Of a stretch of DNA of 46,111 nt, positions 34,439-41,616 are shown piece by piece. Positions within the stretch are counted from its first letter, which is position 1, and every line of letters starts with the position of its first letter. Below the pieces are notes generated by a model. The model saw nothing but the letters and a program-made list of their open reading frames with translations, was not told where the DNA came from and made no database searches. Origin of the DNA: Verrucomicrobiota bacterium (GTDB lineage Bacteria; Verrucomicrobiota; Verrucomicrobiia; Limisphaerales; J093); the NCBI GenBank assembly GCA_012517065.1, contig JAAYVR010000163.1, positions 1-46,111 of the forward strand, written 5' to 3'. The translations under genes were made by a program, and so were the position numbers.

Positions 34439-34945
34439 TCAACGCGGTTCGCCCGGCGGTGATCCCCCACCCTGAGGTCCGCCACCCCGCGGCCCCGGAG
34501 GAAATGGACCAGGCATTCCCCCCGGTGGACCATGAGGTGGACCTTCACCCGGCGGTCCCGGGGGTGGACCACCGGGTCTGTTGCGGTCCCGTCTCTTGTG
34601 CATTTCTTCGAGCAGTTTCTTTTGCTCGGCGGTGAGAAACTTGGACAGTTCTTTGTCAGTGCTCTGGATGACTTCCTTGACCTCGTTAAATGCGCGTTGG
34701 TTCGCCTCGTGGATGCGTTTGGCTGCATTCTCGATCAACGGCGTGACTTGGGCAACCTGTTCCTGGGTCAGTTGGAGTTCCTTTGTCAGATCAGACAAAA
34801 TGTGCCTCGCCATTTCGTTTTTTGTTGGCGGACGGAAGAATGTTTTGTGCGCAAGGCCATACCCAACAGCGCCTCCGGCTATCACGCCCGTCAGGAACAC
34901 CGCGCACAGGTAAATGAGCGTCTTGTAACGAAAAAGAGCATTCAT
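34439..34945 (-). CDS. Membrane-anchored Spy/CpxP-like stress sensor with a Pro/Gly tail
   Basis: A 168-residue protein. An N-terminal membrane helix (TLIYLCAVFLTGVIAGGAVGYGLA) is followed by a helical periplasmic domain with LTQEQ and LTAEQKK motifs, the LTxxQ pattern of the Spy/CpxP/CnrX (heavy-metal resistance) family. The last 45 or so residues are almost all Pro, Gly and charged residues (PGGPPPGPPGEGPP), probably disordered. Such proteins sense misfolded protein or metals in the periplasm and pass the signal to an ECF sigma factor. The ATG at 34945 overlaps the TGA of the preceding gene (ATGA), supporting a sensor, anti-sigma and sigma unit. Confidence 0.8.
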   Translation of the reverse strand: MNALFRYKTLIYLCAVFLTGVIAGGAVGYGLAHKTFFRPPTKNEMARHILSDLTKELQLTQEQVAQVTPLIENAAKRIHEANQRAFNEVKEVIQSTDKELSKFLTAEQKKLLEEMHKRRDRNRPGGPPPGPPGEGPPHGPPGGMPGPFPPGPRGGGPQGGGSPPGEPR

Positions 34946-35235
34946 TGGACGGATGCAGACCACACAACAGCATTTGGCATTGACCAGAGGTCTCTCGAAA
35001 CCCGGTTCACCTCAAAATACGTTGCTGCCACAGCCAACACCATCAGCATCGACGTCAACGCCAGCCCACCGCGCAGCATCCGAAACACCAGAGCAATGTC
35101 CAACTCCTCTCTGGATGCCCGCCAGCCAGCCAGAACACGCGCTTCGAACCCCAGCGGCAGTGAAACCTCGCGCGGCCGCTGTGCACCCGCAGCCGCACGC
35201 AACAGCCGAGCCAGTTGTCGATCAAGTCTGCTCAT
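34942..35235 (-). CDS. Small membrane protein, likely anti-sigma factor
   Basis: A 97-residue protein with a basic cytoplasmic N-terminus (MSRLDRQLARLLRAAAG), one membrane helix (residues about 55-75, GGLALTSMLMVLAVAATYF) and a short outer tail. It overlaps the sigma factor gene by 14 bp and the sensor gene by an ATGA, the tight coupling usual for sigma/anti-sigma pairs. It lacks the zinc-binding H-x3-C-x2-C motif of ZAS anti-sigma factors, so the assignment rests on position and topology. It may hold the sigma factor at the membrane until the Spy-like sensor is triggered. Confidence 0.65.
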   Translation of the reverse strand: MSRLDRQLARLLRAAAGAQRPREVSLPLGFEARVLAGWRASREELDIALVFRMLRGGLALTSMLMVLAVAATYFEVNRVSRDLWSMPNAVVWSASVQ

Positions 35236-35818
35236 GTTTGGACTCCTGTAAAAGCGTGGCCAGATGCTTTTTCATTCGTTGTCTGGCCCTGAATGCCCGC
35301 ACCTTGATCCGGGTGGTGTTCCACCCCGTAATCTGGCGCAATTCATCAAGACTGCGTCCCTCCAAGTGCAACAGCGTGATTAGCATCCGGTCCCTTGGTT
35401 CAAGACGTTCAAGCAGCTTTTCAACCAATTCTCTCGCGGCAATCTGATGCGAAGCCGGGAGTTCTTCTTCCGACCCAGCCAACTGCCGTACCACCTGCTC
35501 CTGCTCCTCGGTCAGGTCCGCCCACCGCAGCTCAGGCCGAATTCGTTCGTGGTGCAGCGCATTAATACAGGTGTTAACCGCCACCCGCGACACCCAATGT
35601 TCAAGCGGCACCGCACCCGAATACTGGTCCAGTTTTGCGAACACTTTCATCAAGATGGTCTGCAGCAGGTCTTCCTCGCTTGTCCGCTGTGGCAAATGAG
35701 CGCGCACGATCTTGAGCACCAATGGAGTCAGCCGCTCGACAAGCAGTCGAGCCGCCGTTTCATCCCCATGGCGCGCACGTTCCACGCAGGCGTGCGCGTC
35801 GAAGCCTGCGGACAGCAT
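35222..35818 (-). CDS. ECF-type RNA polymerase sigma factor
   Basis: A 198-residue sigma-70 family protein with region 2 (SEEDLLQTILMKVFAKLDQ, then PLEHWVSRVAVNTCINALHHER) and region 4 (LEPRDRMLITLLHLEGRSLDELRQITGWNTTRIKVRAFRARQRMK), lacking regions 1 and 3 as ECF factors do. It heads a minus-strand run that continues through the anti-sigma-like gene, the sensor, MacA, the ATPase and the permease, so it probably controls the efflux system and itself. The ATG at 35818 is chosen; a TTG at 35854 would add 12 residues. The spacer to the cupin regulator's stop is 52 bp. Confidence 0.9.
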   Translation of the reverse strand: MLSAGFDAHACVERARHGDETAARLLVERLTPLVLKIVRAHLPQRTSEEDLLQTILMKVFAKLDQYSGAVPLEHWVSRVAVNTCINALHHERIRPELRWADLTEEQEQVVRQLAGSEEELPASHQIAARELVEKLLERLEPRDRMLITLLHLEGRSLDELRQITGWNTTRIKVRAFRARQRMKKHLATLLQESKHEQT

Positions 35819-35870
35819 ATCGTCGTTGCATGACGCTCTGCCTAATGATGACAAGCAACAGTATCTCCGG

Positions 35871-36503
35871 TTACACGCCGCTCACAGGGCTCTGGCAGTA
35901 AATATCCACCAAAAACAGCAGCGCCTGGCCATGCCCAACATTGACAAGCGCATGCGGAACATCCGCCCGGTAACTCGCCGAGTCACCAGTATGCAAGATT
36001 TCTGAATCCCCCCCCGACTCGACCCTCACACGCCCGCGCTGAACCGTTACGAACTCGCGCGTTCCCGCAAAGTGCGGCGCGCTGCGCAGCGCCCCGCCCG
36101 GCGGCAATTGAACCTCGTAAAACTCAACGTCCTTCTCCAGGTTCAATGGCGATAGTGTCCGAATTCGGGCGTTTCTGTCCGAGCGATAATGGTAAGTCCG
36201 ATCGTCCGCCCGAATAACAACAAGGCGCGAGGCCGAGCCGGGCGACTCGAGCAGCTCGCCAAGGGTCATCCCAAACGCCCGCGCAATCCGTAGCGTCACC
36301 GCCAGCGTCGGATTCGCCCGCTCGCGTTCGATCTGGCTCAGCATCGAGCGGCTCACACCGCTGATCCGTGCAAGGGTTTCAAGCGACCAATCGCGAGCAG
36401 ATCGCAAATGTCGAACCCGGCGCCCGAGATGCCTCGTGAGCGTCTCCGGCGGTTGCCCCGCTCCATCCGCCGAGTGACCTGCCATTGTTTCGTCTTCGTT
36501 CAT
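35871..36503 (-). CDS. XRE-family regulator with C-terminal cupin domain
   Basis: A 210-residue protein. An XRE helix-turn-helix occupies residues about 25-85 (RDWSLETLARISGVSRSMLSQIERE, then NPTLAVTLRIARAFGMTLGELL). A cupin follows at about 95-205, ending HTGDSASYRADVPHALVNVGHG. Such regulators bind a small ligand in the cupin and repress or activate an adjacent catabolic gene. It is divergent from tdh with 78 bp between the starts, so it most likely senses threonine or a breakdown product and controls tdh-kbl and itself. The start at 36503 is the first Met; a second Met at residue 7 is also possible. Confidence 0.88.
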   Translation of the reverse strand: MNEDETMAGHSADGAGQPPETLTRHLGRRVRHLRSARDWSLETLARISGVSRSMLSQIERERANPTLAVTLRIARAFGMTLGELLESPGSASRLVVIRADDRTYHYRSDRNARIRTLSPLNLEKDVEFYEVQLPPGGALRSAPHFAGTREFVTVQRGRVRVESGGDSEILHTGDSASYRADVPHALVNVGHGQALLFLVDIYCQSPVSGV

Positions 36504-36504
36504 T

Positions 36505-36568
36505 ATATTGGAAAAAAGTCTTGCATATTGGAGCCAATCCTGTACTCTGACATCGTTCGTTGAACGAT
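36505..36568 (+). promoter_or_regulatory. Divergent promoter/operator region between the regulator and tdh
   Basis: A possible plus-strand promoter is TTGCAT (36521-36526), a 16 bp spacer, then TACTCT (36543-36548). ATATTGGA occurs twice 20 bp apart. A palindrome ATTGG-AG-CCAAT (36527-36538) sits in the promoter spacer, and a perfect ATCGTTC-GTT-GAACGAT (36552-36568) lies just downstream. Both are candidate operators. Confidence 0.5.
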
Positions 36569-36581
36569 ATACAGTCGAACC

Positions 36582-37703
36582 ATGAAAGAAAAACCGTCAT
36601 CCGGCAAGCAACAAAGCGCCAGTACCAAGCGCGCCAGCGGCACCGTATCACACGCAAATCAGCCCATCCCCGGCACGATGAAAGCCCTCGTCAAGAAGGA
36701 AGCCAAACCAGGTCTCTGGCTCGAAGAAGTGCCAGTGCCGTCGATCGGCATAAATGATGTGCTGATCAAGGTCGATCGCACCGGGATATGCGGAACCGAC
36801 CTGCACATTTACAAGTGGGATGCATGGGCACAAAAAACAATCCCAGTTCCCATGGTCGTTGGACACGAATTCGTCGGAGAGGTCGTCGCCGTCGGGGAGA
36901 ACGTTGCTGATTTTTTCCCGGGAGACGTTGTGAGCGCCGAGGGGCATGTTGTCTGCGGCCGGTGCAGAAACTGCCTTGCTGGGCGGCGGCACCTGTGCAA
37001 AGACACAACCGGGATCGGGGTGAACCGCCCCGGCGCATTTGCAGAGTACATTTCGGTGCCAATGACCAACGTGTGGCATCACCGGGAAGGAATCGACCGC
37101 GACATTGCGGCAATATTCGACCCGTTTGGCAACGCGGTCCACACGGCACTGTCATTCCCCGTCCTGGGTGAAGACGTCCTCATCACAGGCGCAGGACCGA
37201 TCGGAATCATGGCGGCTGCCGTCGCGAGACACGCCGGTGCGCGTTACGTGGTAATCACCGACATGAACGATTACAGATTGGAACTGGCAAAGCGGGTCGG
37301 AGTAACCCTTGCCGTGGACGTCCGCAAAATGAAACTGCGCGATGTCCAGGCCAAGCTCGGAATGAAAGAAGGGTTCGACGTCGGACTGGAAATGTCCGGT
37401 AGTCCCGCGGCATTTCGGGACATGCTCGACAATCTGTGCCACGGAGCAAAAATAGCAATGCTGGGCATCCCTCCGGAATCCATGGCCATCGATTGGAATC
37501 GCGTCATTTTCAATTCCCTCACCATAAAGGGCATCTACGGCAGGGAAATGTACGAGACGTGGTACAAAATGACCGTCATGCTCGAAAGCGGCCTCGACAT
37601 TCGCCCGGTGATAACCCACCGTTTCCCATTCTCCGACTACGAAAAGGGGTTCGAGGCGATGTTGTCAGGGCAATCCGGCAAGGTCATTCTTTACTGGCAG
37701 TAG
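36582..37703 (+). CDS. tdh: L-threonine 3-dehydrogenase
   Basis: A 373-residue zinc alcohol dehydrogenase-family protein that oxidises L-threonine to 2-amino-3-ketobutyrate with NAD+. The catalytic zinc region is [17 protein letters not shown], then GHEFVGEV. The structural zinc site has four Cys ([18 protein letters not shown]), and the NAD site is [19 protein letters not shown]. Counting from the internal Met at 36678 puts the catalytic Cys at position 38, as in the E. coli enzyme, so the first 32 residues (Lys/Ser-rich) are extra. Either start is possible; 36582 is the first ATG after the putative promoter. kbl follows 80 bp later, completing the threonine-to-glycine pathway. Confidence 0.95.
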   Translation: MKEKPSSGKQQSASTKRASGTVSHANQPIPGTMKALVKKEAKPGLWLEEVPVPSIGINDVLIKVDRTGICGTDLHIYKWDAWAQKTIPVPMVVGHEFVGEVVAVGENVADFFPGDVVSAEGHVVCGRCRNCLAGRRHLCKDTTGIGVNRPGAFAEYISVPMTNVWHHREGIDRDIAAIFDPFGNAVHTALSFPVLGEDVLITGAGPIGIMAAAVARHAGARYVVITDMNDYRLELAKRVGVTLAVDVRKMKLRDVQAKLGMKEGFDVGLEMSGSPAAFRDMLDNLCHGAKIAMLGIPPESMAIDWNRVIFNSLTIKGIYGREMYETWYKMTVMLESGLDIRPVITHRFPFSDYEKGFEAMLSGQSGKVILYWQ

Positions 37704-37783
37704 CATCTTCCAAAGCGAACCCGGAAACCCCGCCAATCGACGCTTGGTGACAATTCATGAGCATACTGTAAAATCGCGATATT

Positions 37784-38968
37784 ATGACTGGGAAATTCAG
37801 AGAACATCTGTTGCAACAGCTTGATGCGATAAAACAGGCTGGCACGTGGAAAAGTGAACGAATTATCGCCTCGCCGCAAAGCACGCGCATCAAGCTTGCC
37901 GATGGACGAGAAGTGCTAAACCTCTGCGCGAACAATTACCTCGGACTGGCCCAGCACCCAGAAGTAATCGCCGCTGCAAAAAAGGCCCTGGACGATTGGG
38001 GTTACGGGTTGGCGTCGGTTCGGTTCATCTGTGGAACCCAGGCCGTTCACAAGCAGTTGGAACAGCGGCTAACGGAGTTCCTCGGAACCGAAGACACGAT
38101 TCTTTATTCGTCTTGCTGGGACGCAAACGGCGGCGTGTTTGAAACCTTGCTCGGTCCCGAAGACGCCGTGATTTCCGATGAACTCAACCATGCCAGCATC
38201 ATCGATGGGATTCGACTCTGCAAAGCACAGCGGTTTCGGTACAAGAACAACGACCTAAACGATCTCGCCGCGCGGTTGCAAGACGCCCGTGCCGCCAGGT
38301 TCAGGCTGATAGTCACCGACGGCGTGTTTTCAATGGATGGCAGCATCGCCCGCCTTGACGGCATTTGCGACCTTGCCGATCGCAATGATGCCCTTGTCAT
38401 GATCGACGATTCACACGCCGTCGGATTCATGGGTAAACGCGGCCGCGGCACACACGAGCATCTCGGAGTCATGGGACGAATCGACGTCATAACCGGCACG
38501 CTCGGCAAAGCTTTGGGAGGAGCCAGTGGCGGCTACGCCAGCGGACGCAAGCAGATAATCGAGCTGCTCCGACAAAGGTCCCGACCATATCTGTTTTCCA
38601 ACACACTCGCGCCCCCAATCGCTGCCGCATCAATCAAGGTGCTCGACCTGCTTTCCAGCTCGACAGAACTCCGCGACCGGCTCGAATCCAATACGCGGTT
38701 TTTCCGGGAAGGACTGGAGCGTCTCGGCTTCAATGTTCTGCCAGGTACGCACCCAATTACACCGATCATGCTCGGGGACGCAGCCCTGGCAACGCGCTTT
38801 GCCGACGCAATGCTCGACGAAGGAGTGTACGTGATCGGGTTTTCGTATCCGGTCGTTCCACAGGGCAAGGCGCGGATCAGGACACAGATCTCGGCACTTC
38901 ACACCAGAGAGGATTTGGAGTTCGCCCTGAACGCTTTTGCAAAGGCAAAGAAGAAACTGGCCATCTGA
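37784..38968 (+). CDS. kbl: 2-amino-3-ketobutyrate CoA ligase (glycine C-acetyltransferase)
   Basis: A 394-residue PLP enzyme of the alpha-oxoamine synthase family, the same length as its characterised relatives. It converts 2-amino-3-ketobutyrate and CoA to glycine and acetyl-CoA. The PLP Lys is Lys242 in [18 protein letters not shown]. The Asp/His that hold the cofactor are in [19 protein letters not shown], and the N-terminal signature [11 protein letters not shown] and [14 protein letters not shown] are intact. It forms an operon with tdh, as in E. coli, and ends at a clear terminator. Its product feeds acetyl-CoA and one-carbon metabolism. Confidence 0.96.
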   Translation: MTGKFREHLLQQLDAIKQAGTWKSERIIASPQSTRIKLADGREVLNLCANNYLGLAQHPEVIAAAKKALDDWGYGLASVRFICGTQAVHKQLEQRLTEFLGTEDTILYSSCWDANGGVFETLLGPEDAVISDELNHASIIDGIRLCKAQRFRYKNNDLNDLAARLQDARAARFRLIVTDGVFSMDGSIARLDGICDLADRNDALVMIDDSHAVGFMGKRGRGTHEHLGVMGRIDVITGTLGKALGGASGGYASGRKQIIELLRQRSRPYLFSNTLAPPIAAASIKVLDLLSSSTELRDRLESNTRFFREGLERLGFNVLPGTHPITPIMLGDAALATRFADAMLDEGVYVIGFSYPVVPQGKARIRTQISALHTREDLEFALNAFAKAKKKLAI

Positions 38969-38994
38969 CAAACTCGCAAAGCAAGGAATACCGT

Positions 38995-39024
38995 GGCAGA
39001 AGCATTCTTCTGCCCTACATTTTT
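38995..39024 (+). terminator. Rho-independent terminator after kbl
   Basis: A perfect 8 bp stem GGCAGAAG/CTTCTGCC with a CATT loop is followed by CTACATTTTT, 26 bp past the kbl stop. Confidence 0.8.
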
Positions 39025-39243
39025 CTGCCGCTTGGTGATTCTGTCGCTCATTCTTCCTGCGTCGGCCCGGCATACATCGGTGTTGTCGGGAGCGCCGTGG
39101 ACCCGACGATCAAAAATTCAAAATTTTTGTGGAACTTTTGTTTTTCTTTGCTAAATTCTCTGGCTCCCGTGGTTACCTTGCACACGGCTGTGCCACGGGA
39201 TGCATCGTTGTACAAGAAACGCAGACAAACCTTGATCAGCGCC

Positions 39244-39903
39244 GTGACAAAGAAAAAACTGAAGACAAAAGCAAAAGGAACAGCGTCCGCGCCGGCCAAA
39301 AAGCCGGCCGATGCAAAGACCCATTCTGCCCGCAGCACTCCTGCGGCCGAGTCTTCCGCTGCCAGATCCAAAAACACCGTTCTGGCAACGACCGAAACAA
39401 TCCTCGGCCGGCCTTCATCACGGAAAGCAACTGACGCATCTCCCAATATCAAGCCCCAGTGGGTAAAGTATTATAAACGCCTTCTTGATCTGCGCGAACG
39501 CCTTCTCCAGCAAATGCAGGGCCGCGCCAAAGAATCTGCCGAGGAAATCAACAATTTCAGTCTCCACATGGCAGACGCAGGTACCGACAATTTCGACCGC
39601 GATTTTGCGCTCAGTTTGTTGTCCTCGGATCAGGATGCTCTATACGAAATCGACGAGGCACTCAAGCGCATCGAAAGAGGCACTTACGGAGTCTGTGAAA
39701 TAACAGGGAAACCAATCCCAAAAGCGCGACTCGACGCCATCCCATGGGCTCGGTTCACGGTCGAAGCCCAAACACAGCTTGAACGCGACGGCGCCCTGCG
39801 CCACAAACGGCTCGCAAACCTTGGCACAGTTGATGCCGTCAGTACCCTCGAGGTAGAAGAGGAAGTCGAAGAGGAAGAGAAACCAGCTAAAGATAAGGAG
39901 TAA
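39244..39903 (+). CDS. TraR/DksA-family protein with a reduced zinc finger
   Basis: A protein of about 219 residues. A Lys/Ala-rich, probably disordered N-terminus is followed by a coiled-coil ([16 protein letters not shown], then [20 protein letters not shown]) and the DksA tail [20 protein letters not shown]. DksA binds in the RNA polymerase secondary channel with ppGpp. Only one of the four zinc-binding Cys remains, so the finger is metal-free. The acidic C-terminus ([11 protein letters not shown]) is unusual. The start is uncertain: a frame runs back to a GTG at 39097, but an AT-rich, promoter-like segment with a TAAATT box (39152-39157) lies inside it, so the GTG at 39244 ([11 protein letters not shown]) is preferred. 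rpmG follows after 4 bp. Confidence 0.85.
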   Translation: MTKKKLKTKAKGTASAPAKKPADAKTHSARSTPAAESSAARSKNTVLATTETILGRPSSRKATDASPNIKPQWVKYYKRLLDLRERLLQQMQGRAKESAEEINNFSLHMADAGTDNFDRDFALSLLSSDQDALYEIDEALKRIERGTYGVCEITGKPIPKARLDAIPWARFTVEAQTQLERDGALRHKRLANLGTVDAVSTLEVEEEVEEEEKPAKDKE

Positions 39904-39907
39904 TCAC

Positions 39908-40075
39908 ATGCCACGCGAGATGGTCATTCTCGAATGCACCGAAGCCAGAAAAGAGGGTAAACCACCCTCCCGTTACATCACTTCTCGTAACAAAAAAACT
40001 CAGACCGAAAAGGTCGAACTGATGAAATACAACCGGTTTCTGCGCCGGCACACGCTTCATAAAGAAGTCAAGTGA
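39908..40075 (+). CDS. rpmG: 50S ribosomal protein L33
   Basis: A 55-residue protein, [20 protein letters not shown], then [20 protein letters not shown] and [15 protein letters not shown], which is L33 over its whole length. It has a single Cys, so it is the zinc-free form of L33. A strong AAGGAG ribosome site lies 7 bp before the ATG, overlapping the last codons of the DksA-like gene, so the two are co-transcribed and probably coupled. rpsR follows after 23 bp. Confidence 0.95.
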   Translation: MPREMVILECTEARKEGKPPSRYITSRNKKTQTEKVELMKYNRFLRRHTLHKEVK

Positions 40076-40098
40076 GCAATTGATCCTCGTAGGTTGTT

Positions 40099-40350
40099 AT
40101 GCCAAGAAAAACTCATCCGGATCGCCCAACCAGAACATCCTACTCCGGTGAAATCCGCACACCGCGGCCCAAGCCAAAAATCGATTTCACCGTCGATATG
40201 CTCGATTTCAAAAATACCGCCCTGCTCTCCCAATTCGTTACCGAAGCCGGGCGAATTCTGCCGCGTAAATACACCGGCTTGCCCGCGCACTATCAGCGGC
40301 GCCTTACAAAAGCAATAAAACGCGCGAGGCAGGCTTTGCTCATGAAATAG
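40099..40350 (+). CDS. rpsR: 30S ribosomal protein S18
   Basis: An 83-residue protein. The S18 core is plain: DFKNTALLSQFVTEAGRILP, then RKYTGLPAHYQRRLTKAIKR and ARQALLMK. The basic N-terminus is variable. It contains no Cys. S18 binds S6 and 16S rRNA on the platform of the small subunit. It is usually encoded with rpsF, which is not here; in this genome it sits with rpmG and a DksA-like gene. A hairpin follows 5 bp after the stop. Confidence 0.95.
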   Translation: MPRKTHPDRPTRTSYSGEIRTPRPKPKIDFTVDMLDFKNTALLSQFVTEAGRILPRKYTGLPAHYQRRLTKAIKRARQALLMK

Positions 40351-40354
40351 CCGG

Positions 40355-40380
40355 AACCGCTGCCAACCCAAATCGGCAGC
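40355..40380 (+). terminator. Hairpin after rpsR, possible terminator
   Basis: A perfect 8 bp stem CCGCTGCC/GGCAGCGG with a 10-base loop lies directly after the stop codon. There is no T tract, so termination would need other factors. The rest of the spacer to 40697 holds no recognised gene; a TAATAT box at 40673-40678 may be part of the sigma factor promoter. Confidence 0.45.
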
Positions 40381-40697
40381 GGATGTCGGCCAACGCTCAC
40401 CGCATGGCTCCCAACCGGCATAATCCAGCGCTGGTTGTGGTGACGTTGTTGCTTTTTCCTGACCGTGCCCTCCCCAGCCTACGGCCGTCGCTGAGCCACG
40501 CCCAACATGTGAGTTGCTACTTAAGCTTGACAATGCCTATCTGGGCCGGTTGCAAGTGCGACGCACTGTGCCGAGCTCCGTTTCATAGACAGAACACCCC
40601 CGCTCCTTCAGGTGCATCACCGAGTCCGCGTTTCCTGATCCGAAATGCACAAAAACCGCACCAACCGGTGTCTAATATGTGAAGTCGTCGCTGCTCT

Positions 40698-41264
40698 GTG
40701 AGCGAAACCGAAAACAGGTCACTATGGTGCGAGCGGCTCTACGAGAATCGAGCCGCCGCTATGATTCTCTACGGGTGCGCCCTTGGCCTCTCTCACCCAG
40801 AAGCCGAGGACGTACTGCATGACACTTTCGTCGCCCTGATGGGCCTCGAAACGCCCCCCGCAGACCCCGAACGGTTCGCAGTGCGCGCTTATAGGAATCG
40901 CGCAATCAATCACCGACGCGGTTTCTGGCGAAGGATCAAACGTGAGAACGCAGCGGTGCTCTGGTTCGACCAATCCGACAATCAGTCCGAACTCGAGCTC
41001 CTTGCAGTGAATGCTCTGGCTGCTCTGCCCCCAAACCAACGCGAGGTCGTCGTACTCAAAATCTGGCACGAGTTGACCTTCGAAGCCATCGCCACAATAA
41101 CCAATGCCTCCCCAAACACAGTGGCAGCCCGATATAGATACGGCATCGAAAAGATTCGAAAGGCAATCTCACCCTCAATTCAGGAGACAATCCATGAACA
41201 ACCACTCCCAATTGGAACAGTGGCTTCGTTCCTTGAAACCGCACGGCCCATCCCCGGAGCTTAA
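40698..41264 (+). CDS. ECF-type sigma factor, second copy in the window
   Basis: A 188-residue sigma-70 family protein. Region 2 is HPEAEDVLHDTFVALMGLE, then FAVRAYRNRAINHRRGFW. Region 4 is LAALPPNQREVVVLKIWHELTFEAIATITNASPNTVAARYRYGIEKIRK. It starts at GTG 40698, with no clear ribosome site. Its 3' part overlaps the next gene by 71 bp, a tight sigma/anti-sigma arrangement. It differs from the sigma factor at 35.2-35.8 kb. Targets may include the DUF2723 gene that follows. Confidence 0.85.
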   Translation: MSETENRSLWCERLYENRAAAMILYGCALGLSHPEAEDVLHDTFVALMGLETPPADPERFAVRAYRNRAINHRRGFWRRIKRENAAVLWFDQSDNQSELELLAVNALAALPPNQREVVVLKIWHELTFEAIATITNASPNTVAARYRYGIEKIRKAISPSIQETIHEQPLPIGTVASFLETARPIPGA

Positions 41265-41613
41265 ACGCCGTCTGTTCGATCAAGGACCCACCCACCCCAG
41301 AACTCTGCCGAAAAAGCCCGCAACCCAACCACAGCCCGCTTCGTGGATTGCCGCCGCAGCCGCGTGCGCACTCATCGTCACAGGATTGTCACGCTCGACA
41401 ACCTCAGAAGTCCTTTTCTGGAATCCTGCGGGGCACACGCACTCGCTCGCCACCGCCGCCTTCAGCAACCAGTTCTACGCGGCGTACCTCCCCGGCACTC
41501 ACAGCCTCTGGAACCCGTCGCTGCCCACAAAATTGAAGTGGACAAACAACGAAAGCCTGCCATCAAGTAAGTCGTTCGGTGTGCACAGCAAAACAAATTT
41601 CTCCCGCCAATAG
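41194..41613 (+). CDS. Small membrane protein, likely anti-sigma factor
   Basis: A 139-residue protein. A soluble N-terminal part (HSQLEQWLRSLKPHGPSPEL) is followed by a single membrane helix (ASWIAAAAACALIVTGL, near residues 53-70) and a short outer domain with no known motif. The ATG at 41194 has an AGGAG ribosome site 7 bp upstream, inside the sigma factor gene. A zinc-type anti-sigma motif is absent, so the role is inferred from position, size and topology. The DUF2723 gene starts 3 bp after its stop, so the three are likely one operon. Confidence 0.65.
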   Translation: MNNHSQLEQWLRSLKPHGPSPELKRRLFDQGPTHPRTLPKKPATQPQPASWIAAAAACALIVTGLSRSTTSEVLFWNPAGHTHSLATAAFSNQFYAAYLPGTHSLWNPSLPTKLKWTNNESLPSSKSFGVHSKTNFSRQ

Positions 41614-41616
41614 CAA

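Noticed and set aside
39048-39452. 134-codon open frame on the minus strand
   Set aside because: It is antisense to the low-complexity start of the DksA-like gene, with no family resemblance.
40057-40533. 158-codon open frame on the minus strand
   Set aside because: It covers rpsR antisense; S18 is unmistakable on the plus strand.
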